Part shown: positions 49,009 through 59,637 of the stretch, piece after piece
Layout: each line of letters opens with the position of its first letter
Numbering within the stretch: position 1 is the first letter of the stretch
DNA from: Bacteroidota bacterium
GTDB taxonomy: Bacteria; Bacteroidota; Bacteroidia; Chitinophagales; Saprospiraceae
Direction: 5' to 3'
Assembly (NCBI GenBank): GCA_017857395.1
Contig: JAFMDF010000010.1
Coordinates: 1-64,000 of the forward strand
DNA: 64,000 nucleotides
The notes under the pieces: generated by a model
What the model was told of the DNA's origin: nothing
The model's database searches: none
Seen by the model: only the letters and a program-made list of their open reading frames with translations
Made by a program: the position numbers and the translations under genes

Positions 49009-49485
49009 TTATTCCATTTCAAAAGGCACATTCCGCTTAAAAGCACAACCAAAATCAATAATAGATTCTGTTTTTCTGACGCCTTGAATATGGTCTATTT
49101 TTTCGTAAAGGAGCCGCCGCATGTGTTCATTACTTTTAGCGACTACTCTTATATATAAAGTATAACTTCCTGTAATGTAATAACATTCAACGACCTCAGG
49201 GATTCGCTTTAATGCTTCGATAACTTCCTCTGACTTTGCATCTTCTTTTAAGACAAGGCCTGTAAAAGCACCCCAATCAAAGCCTAGTTTTTTTTCATCT
49301 AAAATAACCGTTGTGCCTTTTAATACCTTTAATTCCTTCATCCGCAAGACTCTTTGATGTACCATGGTATTAGAAATGCCTAAATCTGTTGCGATTTTGG
49401 AAAAAGGTTTTTTGCCATCTGCTTCGAGCGCTTTTAAGATTCTTTTATCGTAGGCATCTAAATATTCTTGAGTAGACATAGTCAA
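49009..49485 (-). CDS. Lrp/AsnC family transcriptional regulator
   Basis: DKRILKALEADGKKPFSKIATDLGISNTMVHQRVLRMKELKVLKG. Confidence 0.93.
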   Translation of the reverse strand: MTMSTQEYLDAYDKRILKALEADGKKPFSKIATDLGISNTMVHQRVLRMKELKVLKGTTVILDEKKLGFDWGAFTGLVLKEDAKSEEVIEALKRIPEVVECYYITGSYTLYIRVVAKSNEHMRRLLYEKIDHIQGVRKTESIIDFGCAFKRNVPFEME

Positions 49486-49698
49486 TGTATGATATATAGA
49501 GATAGTTAGTTTAAAATTGACTTAAATATAGGAAAATAAAGTTATTTTAAAATTATTTAACTTAAAAAAAGTCAAATAATAACGAATTGTATAATTCTAT
49601 TTTATCCATATAAAACAAATAAGTATTTAAAGCTACATTTGCCTTTGAAGAAATGATAAATCACTAGTTAATCTATTTTTTTAATTAAAGCTTAATGC

Positions 49699-52326
49699 AT
49701 GAAAAATTTATTACTTTTTACGCTATCCTTTTTATTCACCGTCCAACTTGCCGCCCAGCATACGGTATCAGGTAGGGTGGCGGATGATTCCAATGAACCA
49801 TTAATTGGCGTCAATATTCTTGAAAAAGGAACTTCCAACGGTACAATTACAGATATTGACGGTAATTATAGCCTGTCTGTTGCTTCAAGTAATGCTACTT
49901 TGATATTTAGTTATACTGGATATTCTACTACAGAACTTGATTTAAATGGAGATTCTTCCCTTGATGTAGAGTTAACGGAAGGTATTGCACTTGGTGCTGT
50001 CCAAGTAACGGGTTCTAGAAGTTATAGAAGAACTGCTACCGAAACACCAGTTGCCGTAGATATTATTGACATCCAAGAAGTGGCTACTCAAAACGGTAAC
50101 ATCGAATTAAACCGTATTTTACAATATTTAGCGCCTTCTTTCAACGCAACCAAACAATCTGGTGCGGATGGTGCAGAACATATTGATCCTGCTTCTTTAA
50201 GAGGTTTAGGCCCTGACCAAACTTTGGTATTAATTAATGGTAAAAGAAGGCACCAATCTTCTTTAATCAATATCTTTGGTACAAGAGGTTTAGGTAATAC
50301 AGGTACAGATTTTAATGCGATTCCTGCTTCAGCTATCGAAAGAATTGAAATTCTAAGAGATGGTGCAGCTGCTCAGTATGGTTCTGATGCCATTGCTGGA
50401 GTTATCAATATTATTTTGAGAAAAGGGACGAATAAATTAACTGGTTCTGTTACTGCTGGTGCTTATAATGCAAAACCTCCTGGGACTTTTGATTCAGATG
50501 CTTCTAATATTGATGGTAATTACACCGATGTTGATGGCCTTGGTGGAACGGATACTAGAAATGACTACCCAGGTTTAGATGGACAAACTTATAAAGTGGC
50601 GGCTAACTATGGTTTTGATATTGGCCAAGATGGTGGATTTGTGAACTTTACGACTGAATTTGTTAATAGAGAAAAAACATTAAGACCGGGTGCGCCTTGG
50701 AGACGAGGAATGGGAGAAGCGGAGATTAGTGGTTTTGCTGCTTTTATGAATGGAGCGATTCCAATTGGAGAAAAAACAGAATTTTATTTTTTCGGTGGTA
50801 AAAACTATAGAGACACGGATGCTTATGCTTTCACTAGAGGACCTGCTTCTGAAGATAATCGTTCTGTAGCTTCTTTATACCCAGGAGGATTTACCCCTAG
50901 AATTACGTCTATCATTAATGATAACTCTATTTCTGGCGGGGTTAGAAAGCAAATAGCTGGTGGCTGGAGTGTTGATTTTAATAACACTATTGGTAATAAC
51001 GATTTTCACTACTTTATTAAAGGCACCAATAATGCAACTTTAGGAGATGCCTCTCCAACTAATATTGATGCAGGTGGACATACTTTAACACAAAATACAA
51101 CAAGTTTAGATTTTTCTAAATACTACGAAAAAGGAGATGGCATTGGAACGAACCTTGCTTTCGGAGCGGAATTTAGAACCGATAACTTTACTATCTTTGC
51201 AGGAGAAGAAGCTACTTGGGCTGCTTATGATGTAGATGGTTTATTAATCACTCGTCCTGACCAAGTTTCTACTGGACGTCCTGCTGGCTCTCAAGGTTTC
51301 CCAGGATATAGTCCTGCAAACGAAGTAGATAGAAGTCGTTCTAACTTTGCCCTTTATGGAGATGCGGAATTTGATATTTCTAAAGCATTTTTATTAAGCG
51401 CAGCGTTGAGATATGAAAATTACTCGGATTTTGGTAGTACTCTAAACTGGAAGTTGGCTGCTAGAATGAAAGCGAGTGAAAACTTATCTGTTAGAGGGGC
51501 GATTTCTACAGGATTTAGAGCGCCATCTTTAGCGCAGCTTTACTATAATTTAAGATTTACTTCTTTTGTAGATGGTCAGTTGAACGAGTCTTTATTATCG
51601 GCTAATAATAGTCCTGTTACTAAAGGTTTTGGTATTCAAGATTTGAAAGAGGAAGAATCTTTGAATGCTAGTTTAGGATTCACTTATAAGGCGGGTGCTT
51701 TCTCGGCAACAATTGATGGATACCTAATCAATGTAGACGATAGAGTAATTATTACCAATAACTTTGACGCAACTTCTTTAGGCATTGGTGTTTCTACTGC
51801 GCAGTTTTTTGCGAATGGGGTGGATACTGAGTCTAAAGGTTTAGATATTGTATTGGCTTACAAAGCTGATTTAGCGAATGGTTCTTTGAATCTTTCTTTA
51901 GCTGGTAACTTAAACCAATTAGAAGTCGCCAATATTAGAAATGAGGGCTTAGATAAAGAAACTTTCTTCGGGGCAAGAGGTCGTTCTTTATTAGAAGACG
52001 CAGCGCCAAGTACCAAATTTGCTTTTAGTACGGCTTATAGTAGTGGTAAATTTAGTGCACACTTAGGCTTGACACAATTTGGTAAAGTCAGTTATATTGG
52101 TTTTGCTGGAGAGTTAGTAGAGTATGAATCTAGAATAACAGCGGATTTAAGTTTGACTTTAAAAGCATCTGAAAAACTTGATTTCACTTTAGGTGGTAAT
52201 AATATTTTCAACACTTACCCAACTCAACAAGATTACAATAGTACAGATAACTCTGGTTACTGGGATTCTACGCAAATGGGTTTTGGTGGTGCTTATTACT
52301 ATGCTAGAGTTGGATTTTCTTTCTAA
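49699..52326 (+). CDS. TonB-dependent receptor with carboxypeptidase-like N-terminal domain
   Basis: HTVSGRVADDSNEPLIGVNILEKGTSNGTITDIDGNYSLSV; plug domain LRGLGPDQTLVLINGKRRH; beta-barrel to terminal SF. Confidence 0.94.
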   Translation: MKNLLLFTLSFLFTVQLAAQHTVSGRVADDSNEPLIGVNILEKGTSNGTITDIDGNYSLSVASSNATLIFSYTGYSTTELDLNGDSSLDVELTEGIALGAVQVTGSRSYRRTATETPVAVDIIDIQEVATQNGNIELNRILQYLAPSFNATKQSGADGAEHIDPASLRGLGPDQTLVLINGKRRHQSSLINIFGTRGLGNTGTDFNAIPASAIERIEILRDGAAAQYGSDAIAGVINIILRKGTNKLTGSVTAGAYNAKPPGTFDSDASNIDGNYTDVDGLGGTDTRNDYPGLDGQTYKVAANYGFDIGQDGGFVNFTTEFVNREKTLRPGAPWRRGMGEAEISGFAAFMNGAIPIGEKTEFYFFGGKNYRDTDAYAFTRGPASEDNRSVASLYPGGFTPRITSIINDNSISGGVRKQIAGGWSVDFNNTIGNNDFHYFIKGTNNATLGDASPTNIDAGGHTLTQNTTSLDFSKYYEKGDGIGTNLAFGAEFRTDNFTIFAGEEATWAAYDVDGLLITRPDQVSTGRPAGSQGFPGYSPANEVDRSRSNFALYGDAEFDISKAFLLSAALRYENYSDFGSTLNWKLAARMKASENLSVRGAISTGFRAPSLAQLYYNLRFTSFVDGQLNESLLSANNSPVTKGFGIQDLKEEESLNASLGFTYKAGAFSATIDGYLINVDDRVIITNNFDATSLGIGVSTAQFFANGVDTESKGLDIVLAYKADLANGSLNLSLAGNLNQLEVANIRNEGLDKETFFGARGRSLLEDAAPSTKFAFSTAYSSGKFSAHLGLTQFGKVSYIGFAGELVEYESRITADLSLTLKASEKLDFTLGGNNIFNTYPTQQDYNSTDNSGYWDSTQMGFGGAYYYARVGFSF

Positions 52327-52382
52327 TATGGAGGTTCAAGATTTAGTAAATTTTCAAAATTTGCTAAATCTCTAATTCTATA

Positions 52383-52420
52383 AAAAAGGGTTAGGTATTT
52401 TCGAATATCTAACCCTTTTT
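52383..52420 (+). terminator. Terminator of TonB receptor gene
   Basis: aaaaagggttaggtattttcgaatatctaacccttttt. Confidence 0.85.
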
Positions 52421-52475
52421 TAGTTTCTTGTGGATTAGTAAAATCATAATAACCAGCGTAATTCGCGTCAAAAAA

Positions 52476-53765
52476 ATGAGTCAAAAACAACAAAAAATAG
52501 GCTGGAAAACAGCAGCAGCAATAGTCATCGCCAATATGATTGGCACAGGCGTATTTACCAGTCTAGGTTTCCAAATAGCTGATATTCAGAACACTTGGAG
52601 TATTATCCTACTCTGGTTAATCGGTGGTATGTTGGGTTTGATTGGCGCATTTACTTACGCCGAATTAGGAACAAAATTCAAAGAGTCTGGTGGAGATTAT
52701 ATTTTTCTATCTCGTATTTTTCATCCTTTTGCAGGCTATTTATACGCTTGGATTTCGCTAACTGTCGGTTTTTCTGCACCTATTGCAATTTCCGCTTTGG
52801 CAATGACGAGTTATTTAAGCCCAATTAACCCTAGTGTTTTTACCGATTGGTTTGGTATTGGTGTAATTATTTTAGTAACAGCGATTCATTCGGTAAGTGT
52901 AGGACAAAGTGGAAAATTTCAGAGTTATGCGACTATTTTAAAACTTGCCTTTGTTTTTGTATTAATCATTCTAGGTTTTTGCTTTATACCCGTAGAAAAT
53001 ACCGCACTTAACTTTTCGTCTACTTGGAAAGAAGAACTCTTATTACCTGGTTTTGCAGTCTCTTTAATTTATGTGTCCTACGCTTATACGGGCTGGAATT
53101 CTGCGGCTTATATTACCGATGAAATAGAAGACCCTGATAAAAATTTACCCAAAGCTTTAATTCCTGCTACGGTCTTAGTCATGGTGGTTTATATTTTATT
53201 ACAAATAGTCTTCTTACGACATGCTTCGGTTGACCAATTAGCGAATAATGTAGAAGTAGCTACCATTTCTTTTTCCAATGTGTTTGGCGAAAGTGGCAGT
53301 TTTTGGATTAGTATTTTTATTGGCCTTCAGTTGATTGCGACTATTAGTGGTTATCTCTGGGTAGGTTCTCGTATTTCTTATGCCATGGCAAAAGAAAATC
53401 CCTTATGGAAAATGATTGCGGTAAAAAATGAAAATGGGATTCCTGTTCGTGCTTTATGGCTACAAGGATTGATTGCTATTGCCCTAACCTTAACAGGTAC
53501 TTTTGAACAAGTAATGCTATACGCTAGTTTTGCCTTACAATTAATGGGGACTTTAACCGTCGCTTCTCTATTATGGCTTAAACGGACAGAAGGTACTTAT
53601 CATAGTCCTGGTCGTCCTTGGCTGCAATACATTTATATCCTTTTTAGTGTTTGGGTTTTGGGTTTTATGTTGAAAGAACAACCTTATGAAAGTATGATTG
53701 GAATTGGCTTTGTAGTTGTTGGGGGGATTACTTATTTTATGCAGCCGACAAAACAAGAGAATTAA
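52476..53765 (+). CDS. APC-family amino acid permease
   Basis: GWKTAAAIVIANMIGTGVFTSLGFQ; 12-TM-like hydrophobic pattern; start chosen at MSQKQQKIG. Confidence 0.9.
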   Translation: MSQKQQKIGWKTAAAIVIANMIGTGVFTSLGFQIADIQNTWSIILLWLIGGMLGLIGAFTYAELGTKFKESGGDYIFLSRIFHPFAGYLYAWISLTVGFSAPIAISALAMTSYLSPINPSVFTDWFGIGVIILVTAIHSVSVGQSGKFQSYATILKLAFVFVLIILGFCFIPVENTALNFSSTWKEELLLPGFAVSLIYVSYAYTGWNSAAYITDEIEDPDKNLPKALIPATVLVMVVYILLQIVFLRHASVDQLANNVEVATISFSNVFGESGSFWISIFIGLQLIATISGYLWVGSRISYAMAKENPLWKMIAVKNENGIPVRALWLQGLIAIALTLTGTFEQVMLYASFALQLMGTLTVASLLWLKRTEGTYHSPGRPWLQYIYILFSVWVLGFMLKEQPYESMIGIGFVVVGGITYFMQPTKQEN

Positions 53766-53816
53766 CTTAAAATAGCAGCGACTTTTTCTGAGAAATCACT
53801 TTCTTTATGGTATACT

Positions 53817-53887
53817 AAAGTAGCTTAGACCTCTGGTCTGAGTAGGTGCATTTTACTGCTACTCAGACCAGAGGTCTAAGCTACTTT
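53817..53887. repeat. GTAG-type REP pair (29-bp perfect arms)
   Basis: aaagtagcttagacctctggtctgagtag and exact reverse complement. Confidence 0.85.
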
Positions 53888-53906
53888 AGAACCAAAAACA
53901 TAAACC

Positions 53907-55769
53907 ATGAAGAAAGACCTCCTTTTTTTATTATTACTCTTAGGGATAAGTTGGAATGGACGCTCCCAAAACGACATCTGCACAGGCAACCTAGGCGATA
54001 ACATCTTCACCTCAGGTGATTTTGGCAGCGGACAAATAAACATTCCAAGTAAACCTGCTGATATTGTTTCCACTTATTCTTATGTCGGACAAGGCCCACC
54101 AAGAGATGGCTCATTTACTTTGACCAATAATACAGGTGCTTGGGGCGGATTATATTCTGCATGGCTAGCTATTGGCGACCAAAGTAATGACCCCAATGGT
54201 TATTTTATGGTTATTAATGCCGATTTTTCCCCAGGCGTTATTTATGAACAAACGATTGAAGGACTTTGTGAAAACACCTTATATGCTTTTTCTGCGGATG
54301 TGATTAATTTGGTCAGAACAGGTATAGTAAATCACGTTGAACCCAACGTCTCTTTTTTATTAAATGATGTCGAACAATACACTTCTGGAAATATCGGACA
54401 AACTGAAAGATGGAATACTTACGGTTTTACCTTCACAACGGACCCTGGTGTAACAACGATGACCTTAAGCCTTAGAAATAATGCGCCAGGCGGAATTGGC
54501 AATGATTTAGCCATTGATAATGTCACTTTTAGACCTTGTGGACCAATCGCCGAAATTCTTCCAAAAGACATAGCGAATATTTGTGAAGATGGCGACCCGA
54601 TAGCCATTAATGCGACCATCAATGGCAATCAATTTGGCGAAGGTGCTTTCCAATGGCAACAAAGTTTTGATGAAGGTTTGAACTGGGAGAATATGGATAT
54701 GGCGAACCAAAACACTATTGAACATAATGAAAAAAGTGCAGGCTTTTATTATTATCGCTACTTATTATCTAATACGGAAGAGAATATAAACAATGCCAAA
54801 TGTCGAGTTAATTCCAATACTAAAATCATCCAAGTAGTACCCAAATCATTTGATATTGAACGATCTATTTGTGAAGGATTGAATTTTGCAGTAGGCTCAT
54901 CTAGGTATAACCAATCAGGGGTTTATACGGATTCTTTAATTTCTTCTTTGGGTTGTGATAGTATTGTCACCTTAGATTTGACCATTGTACCAGATGAAGG
55001 GATTGATCCAATTATTCGATTTAACGACCCAATTTGTACAGGAGATACCGAAGGTTCGATTGAGGTTTTTAATATCCAGAATATTCATCCACCTTATATC
55101 ATAGAACTAGGAGAACGACGAGCGACGAGTTTTGTGAAATTTGTAGAACTAACCGCAGGGGTTTATGATGTTTTTATAGAAGACGCTGTGGGGTGCACTT
55201 TTAAAGAAACCGTTGAATTATTTGACCCAGCACAATTTGTTATTGACTTGGGGGCTGATTTATCCATAGATTTAGGGGAACCCGTTACTATTAACCCAAC
55301 TACTAACTATCCAATTACTGAGTTTCAATGGTCACCTAGCCAAGATGATTGTGGAGATAATTGTTTGGAACCTACTTTTTTGCCGACTATTTCTAGTAAT
55401 TATAGATTAACTGCGACTTCGGAATTAGGTTGTGTAACTGTTGATTCTATTTTTATTGAAGTTAATCCTGCTAGAAAAGTTTTTATTCCCAATATTTTCT
55501 CTCCAAACGCAGATGGTACGAATGATTTTTTCTCCATTTATTCAGCTTTTCCCAATGTGCAAGAAATTTTACAAGTAGCGATTTATGACCGATGGGGCAA
55601 TCTGCTCTTTGAGCGCCAAAATTTAGCAGCAAACGAAGGAGATAATCTTTGGGACGGAATGTATCGAGGACAAAAGGTTGAACGAGGCGCTTATTTATAT
55701 TATGCCAATATCTTATATTTGGATGGAGTCGAAGTGATTACTGCTGGAACGTTGACGGTGGTTTATTAA
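53907..55769 (+). CDS. Secreted protein with gliding-motility / T9SS type-B C-terminal domain
   Basis: Signal peptide; C-terminal KVFIPNIFSPNADGTNDFFSIYSAFPNVQEILQVAIYDRWGNLLFE...DGMYRGQKVERGAYLYYANILYLDG. Confidence 0.9.
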   Translation: MKKDLLFLLLLLGISWNGRSQNDICTGNLGDNIFTSGDFGSGQINIPSKPADIVSTYSYVGQGPPRDGSFTLTNNTGAWGGLYSAWLAIGDQSNDPNGYFMVINADFSPGVIYEQTIEGLCENTLYAFSADVINLVRTGIVNHVEPNVSFLLNDVEQYTSGNIGQTERWNTYGFTFTTDPGVTTMTLSLRNNAPGGIGNDLAIDNVTFRPCGPIAEILPKDIANICEDGDPIAINATINGNQFGEGAFQWQQSFDEGLNWENMDMANQNTIEHNEKSAGFYYYRYLLSNTEENINNAKCRVNSNTKIIQVVPKSFDIERSICEGLNFAVGSSRYNQSGVYTDSLISSLGCDSIVTLDLTIVPDEGIDPIIRFNDPICTGDTEGSIEVFNIQNIHPPYIIELGERRATSFVKFVELTAGVYDVFIEDAVGCTFKETVELFDPAQFVIDLGADLSIDLGEPVTINPTTNYPITEFQWSPSQDDCGDNCLEPTFLPTISSNYRLTATSELGCVTVDSIFIEVNPARKVFIPNIFSPNADGTNDFFSIYSAFPNVQEILQVAIYDRWGNLLFERQNLAANEGDNLWDGMYRGQKVERGAYLYYANILYLDGVEVITAGTLTVVY

Positions 55770-56161
55770 AATAAATTTTATTTCATAATATTCATTTTAA
55801 AAATATTATAAAAATATTGGATTAAAATTATTATTATTTTATTTTTTTTATATCTTTGAAATAAGTCATTGGTATTGTATTAGTTATACATACCATTTTT
55901 ATGAAATTTTTTGTTAGATATAAACTAACCACTTACCACTTTATAAAGTGTTTTTTTAGTAAGATTTAATAACTCCAACTAATTTTTAGAGAGAATCCTA
56001 TCTATTTAAGGTCAGAAAGATAATGCATATTATCCTTCTAGATTATTGTTTATTAATTTTTCCTAATAATAAATCAGCAAATACGCTTGATTTGTTGGGC
56101 GGTTAATTAATAGATAATTTAACATTTACCCCAAAGAAAAAAATCAGTCCACAAAGAAATA

Positions 56162-56279
56162 GGTAAAACCTAGCACAATCAACGGTAAATAGTTGACAGT
56201 ATATGCCTGTGAGTAATACTCAATGAGGTAACTACTGAAAACTATAGCAGCCATCCTGCTTGAGCTAACAGGTGTTACC
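56162..56279 (+). promoter_or_regulatory. Structured 5' leader, riboswitch-like multibranch RNA
   Basis: Closing stem 56162-56171/56270-56279 (ggtaa a acct / aggt g ttacc); hairpins tcaac/gttga (56179-56196), cagta...tactg (56197-56237, inner gagt-aat-actc), agcag/ctgct (56246-56260). Confidence 0.5.
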
Positions 56280-56330
56280 CTTATCAATTAATTTCTATAA
56301 TTCAAAAACTATTAACAAAACCCTCTCTCT

Positions 56331-57620
56331 ATGTCAAATATTCACTACACCAAACTACTTAATACTATTTCTGATGTTTATGATGCTGGAAAAATTGCCG
56401 AAGTTATCTGTCTAGAAAATCGAACAGAGCATTGGAATGGTCAGCAACTAAATATTAACCAAAAAGAGCTCATTAATTTCGGTACTTGTGGCTACTTAGG
56501 TTTAGAAACGGATCGTCGATTGATTGATCGTGCCATGGAATATACGGATAAGTTTGGTACGCAATTTTCTGTTTCTCGATCTTTCCTTATTTCTAGTTTA
56601 GTTACTGATTTGGAGCACCATTTAAGCGAAGTCTTTGACGGACAAAAATTATTCGTTTTCTCTTCCACTAGTTTAGCCCACATTAGTATCTTGCCTATAA
56701 TTATAGGCAGCGAGGATGCTATTATTTTTGACAAACAAGTTCATTTCAGTGTGCAAAATGGCGCAAATTTGGCAAAATCTAATCATTCACCCATAATGAT
56801 TAAGCATAATAATATGACGATGCTAGAGCGTACGATTGAACGCTTGAAAGATAGCCGCCAAAAGATTTGGTATATGGTCGATGGCGTCTATTCTATGTTT
56901 GGAGATTTTCCACCAATAGATAAGCTCAATGCCTTGATGTCAAAGTACGAACAATTACATTTGTATGTGGATGATGCACATGGTATGGCTTGGGCAGGAA
57001 AAAAGGGAGCAGGTACGATTTTTAATCAAATAAAACATGCAGACCGATTGGTTTTAGCAACAACGATGGCTAAAGGATTTGGCTCAGTCGGTGGTATAGT
57101 TGTTTTTCCAGATGAGGATATGTATACCAAAGTGAAAAAATTTGGTGGGCCACTTTCTTACTCTCATCCGATTCCGCCTGCTATTGTTGGTGCAGGTATG
57201 GCAGCTACGGACATCTTACTTTCGGAAGAAATTAATACTATCCAAAATGAACTAGCCAATAGAATTAGTTACTGTAATCAATTATTAGGGAATTCGGGAT
57301 TGCCGATTTTATCTCATCCAGATTCCCCTATTAAATTCATTGGAATTGGTAATTTAGAAACTGGCTTTAAGCTCAACAAGAAAGTATTAGATGAAGGCTA
57401 TTTTGTTAATATGGCTTTATTTCCCACGGTTGCTATTAATAACACAGGGATGCGTTTTACCATTACTCGACATGTAACGATTAACCAGATTTATGATTTT
57501 GTGGAAGTGTTGAAATTTCATTATTTTAAAACGCTTCAAGAAGCAAATACGGAAATTAGAACCGTTCAAAAATTCTTTAAATTACCGTTAGGTAAGAAAG
57601 TACTATTGGCAACGGGCTAA
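56331..57620 (+). CDS. Alpha-oxoamine synthase family PLP enzyme (serine palmitoyltransferase-like)
   Basis: NFGTCGYLGLETDRRLIDRA; LYVDDAHGMAWAGKKGAG; ATTMAKGFGSVGG. Confidence 0.85.
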   Translation: MSNIHYTKLLNTISDVYDAGKIAEVICLENRTEHWNGQQLNINQKELINFGTCGYLGLETDRRLIDRAMEYTDKFGTQFSVSRSFLISSLVTDLEHHLSEVFDGQKLFVFSSTSLAHISILPIIIGSEDAIIFDKQVHFSVQNGANLAKSNHSPIMIKHNNMTMLERTIERLKDSRQKIWYMVDGVYSMFGDFPPIDKLNALMSKYEQLHLYVDDAHGMAWAGKKGAGTIFNQIKHADRLVLATTMAKGFGSVGGIVVFPDEDMYTKVKKFGGPLSYSHPIPPAIVGAGMAATDILLSEEINTIQNELANRISYCNQLLGNSGLPILSHPDSPIKFIGIGNLETGFKLNKKVLDEGYFVNMALFPTVAINNTGMRFTITRHVTINQIYDFVEVLKFHYFKTLQEANTEIRTVQKFFKLPLGKKVLLATG

Positions 57621-57627
57621 TGTTAAT

Positions 57628-57701
57628 GTAGCTTAGGTTTCCAGCCTGAGTAGTGATGCTACTGCTAATCTACTCAGGCTGGAAACCTAAACCTAAGCTA
57701 C
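57628..57701. repeat. GTAG-type REP pair with 6-bp duplication in one arm
   Basis: gtagcttaggtttccagcctgagta ... tactcaggctggaaacctaaacctaagctac. Confidence 0.75.
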
Positions 57702-57705
57702 TAAA

Positions 57706-58422
57706 TTATTTCTTTCGAGCAGAAGGCGGCACAGTAGGCCGAACCTCCACTTTACTAGGCAAAGTCCGAGGGTTCATCTTTAATAAATCTACCACCATTT
57801 GACCAATATCCTCAGGTTGAATTTTCCAGCCATCGGCAGCCGATGGAACATGCCCATTAAAATAAGTGGCTACAGAACCTGGCATAATCGTTGTCGTCTT
57901 AATCTCGTAAGGACGTACATCCAACATAACTGCTTGTGTAAATCCGACCAAACCAAACTTACTAGCATTATAGGCTGCACCTCGCTGAAAAAAGTTAGTA
58001 CCAGCCAAACTAGCAATGGTCATAATATAGCCCTTAGATTTTTTTAAAGCAGGAATAGAAGCTTTCACCGTATGAAAAACACCCGTCAAATTGGTATCAA
58101 TCACGGCATTCCAATCTTCGGTGCTCATTTCATCAATAGCAGCAAATTTTCCCACACCTGCATTGGCAATACAAACATCTAATTGTCCCCATTTATCTAA
58201 TACTTGTTGAATGGCATATTCTTCATCGGCATAATTTCTGACATTCGATTGAATCCCTAAAATTTCTCCTTTGTCTATTTTTTTTAACTCAGTGACCGCT
58301 TCATCAATTACCTTTTGTGTCCTAGCGGTAATGGCTACTTTATACCCTTCTTTTAATAAGGATTCAGCGATACCTAAGCCAATGCCTTTTGACCCACCTG
58401 TAATGTATACTACTTTATTCAT
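57706..58422 (-). CDS. Short-chain dehydrogenase/reductase
   Basis: VYITGGSKGIGLGIAESLLKEGYKVAITAR; NAG; YNASKFGLVGFTQAV; start chosen at MNKVVYITGG. Confidence 0.93.
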   Translation of the reverse strand: MNKVVYITGGSKGIGLGIAESLLKEGYKVAITARTQKVIDEAVTELKKIDKGEILGIQSNVRNYADEEYAIQQVLDKWGQLDVCIANAGVGKFAAIDEMSTEDWNAVIDTNLTGVFHTVKASIPALKKSKGYIMTIASLAGTNFFQRGAAYNASKFGLVGFTQAVMLDVRPYEIKTTTIMPGSVATYFNGHVPSAADGWKIQPEDIGQMVVDLLKMNPRTLPSKVEVRPTVPPSARKK

Positions 58423-58751
58423 TGTTTTTAAAAAGTTGATTTTGAAAAAAAGATGATTATCTTGTTGAATGGAAACCAATTAAATTAGGAAAAGTTTGTC
58501 CGGAACGAGGAAATTCATTCGACAGGTACAGATAAATTTTGACCATGTTTTTGTGTGCCGATATTTTAAGATTTTATCTTAAAATCAATATTTTTTTGGT
58601 TTTAACCATTATAAAAAGTATTAACCATTTTTTATCGGAATGATTTCTAGAAACAATAGTATATCAGAATCTTAGTCTCTTGAAAAAGATATTCAATAAA
58701 TTTTCTTTTCATCAATAAAATTATTACGACCTTAGCTGCAAAGAATTCAAA

Positions 58752-59516
58752 ATGCGACAATTTAGTATTGACCTCAACTGCGACATGGGTGAAAGCTACG
58801 GCAATTACAAAATCGGTAACGATGACCGAGTAATGCCTTACATCACTTCCTGTAATGTAGCTTGCGGTTTTCACGGAGGCGACCCACTACAAATTGAAAA
58901 GACCATCAAAAATGCCTTAAAGCATGGTTTACAAATAGGTGCCCATCCAGGTTTTCCCGATTTACAAGGTTTTGGCAGACGTAGAATGCAAATTCCTGCC
59001 GATGAATTAAGAGCGATTATTAAATATCAAATTGCTGCGGTAAAAGGAATGACCGAAAGTTTAGGCGGAAAATTAGCCTATGTCAAACCACATGGTGCTT
59101 TATATAATATGGCTGCGGATGACGCACAAGTTGCCCAAAGCATCGTACAAGCCATCCAAGAAATAGGACAAGATATTGCCTTTATGGGCTTGGCAGGAAG
59201 TGAACAAATGGAGGGCATTGCGAAAAAAGTAGGTGTCCGTTTTATTGCCGAAGCCTTTGCAGATAGACGCTATACTCCGAATGGTCGCCTGCAATCTCGT
59301 AGTATTGAAGGTGCAGTCATTCACGATGCCGAAAAAGCAGCGGCACAAGTATTATCTTTGGCAAAAGATAAGCAGGTTATAAGTAGTGCAAATACAATGG
59401 TTAAAATCAATGCCCAAAGTATTTGTATTCACGGAGACAATCCGAAAGTAGCCGATATTTTACAAACTATTGGTGTGCTATTGCGGATGAATGGTATTGA
59501 GAAAAAAGCTTTTTAA
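58752..59516 (+). CDS. pxpA: 5-oxoprolinase subunit A (LamB/YcsF family)
   Basis: IDLNCDMGESYGNYKIGNDDRVMPYITSCNVACGFHGGDP; AHPGFPDLQGFGRR. Confidence 0.95.
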   Translation: MRQFSIDLNCDMGESYGNYKIGNDDRVMPYITSCNVACGFHGGDPLQIEKTIKNALKHGLQIGAHPGFPDLQGFGRRRMQIPADELRAIIKYQIAAVKGMTESLGGKLAYVKPHGALYNMAADDAQVAQSIVQAIQEIGQDIAFMGLAGSEQMEGIAKKVGVRFIAEAFADRRYTPNGRLQSRSIEGAVIHDAEKAAAQVLSLAKDKQVISSANTMVKINAQSICIHGDNPKVADILQTIGVLLRMNGIEKKAF

Positions 59517-59637
59517 AACTAAAAAACCTGTGTTATTATTCATTCGAGATACGATATATACCAAGCAGAGCTTGGCACTACAGAAAAAATCCTTGGGAAA
59601 ATAAAATCCGTAAGGAAAAACATCCAAAATAGAAATC

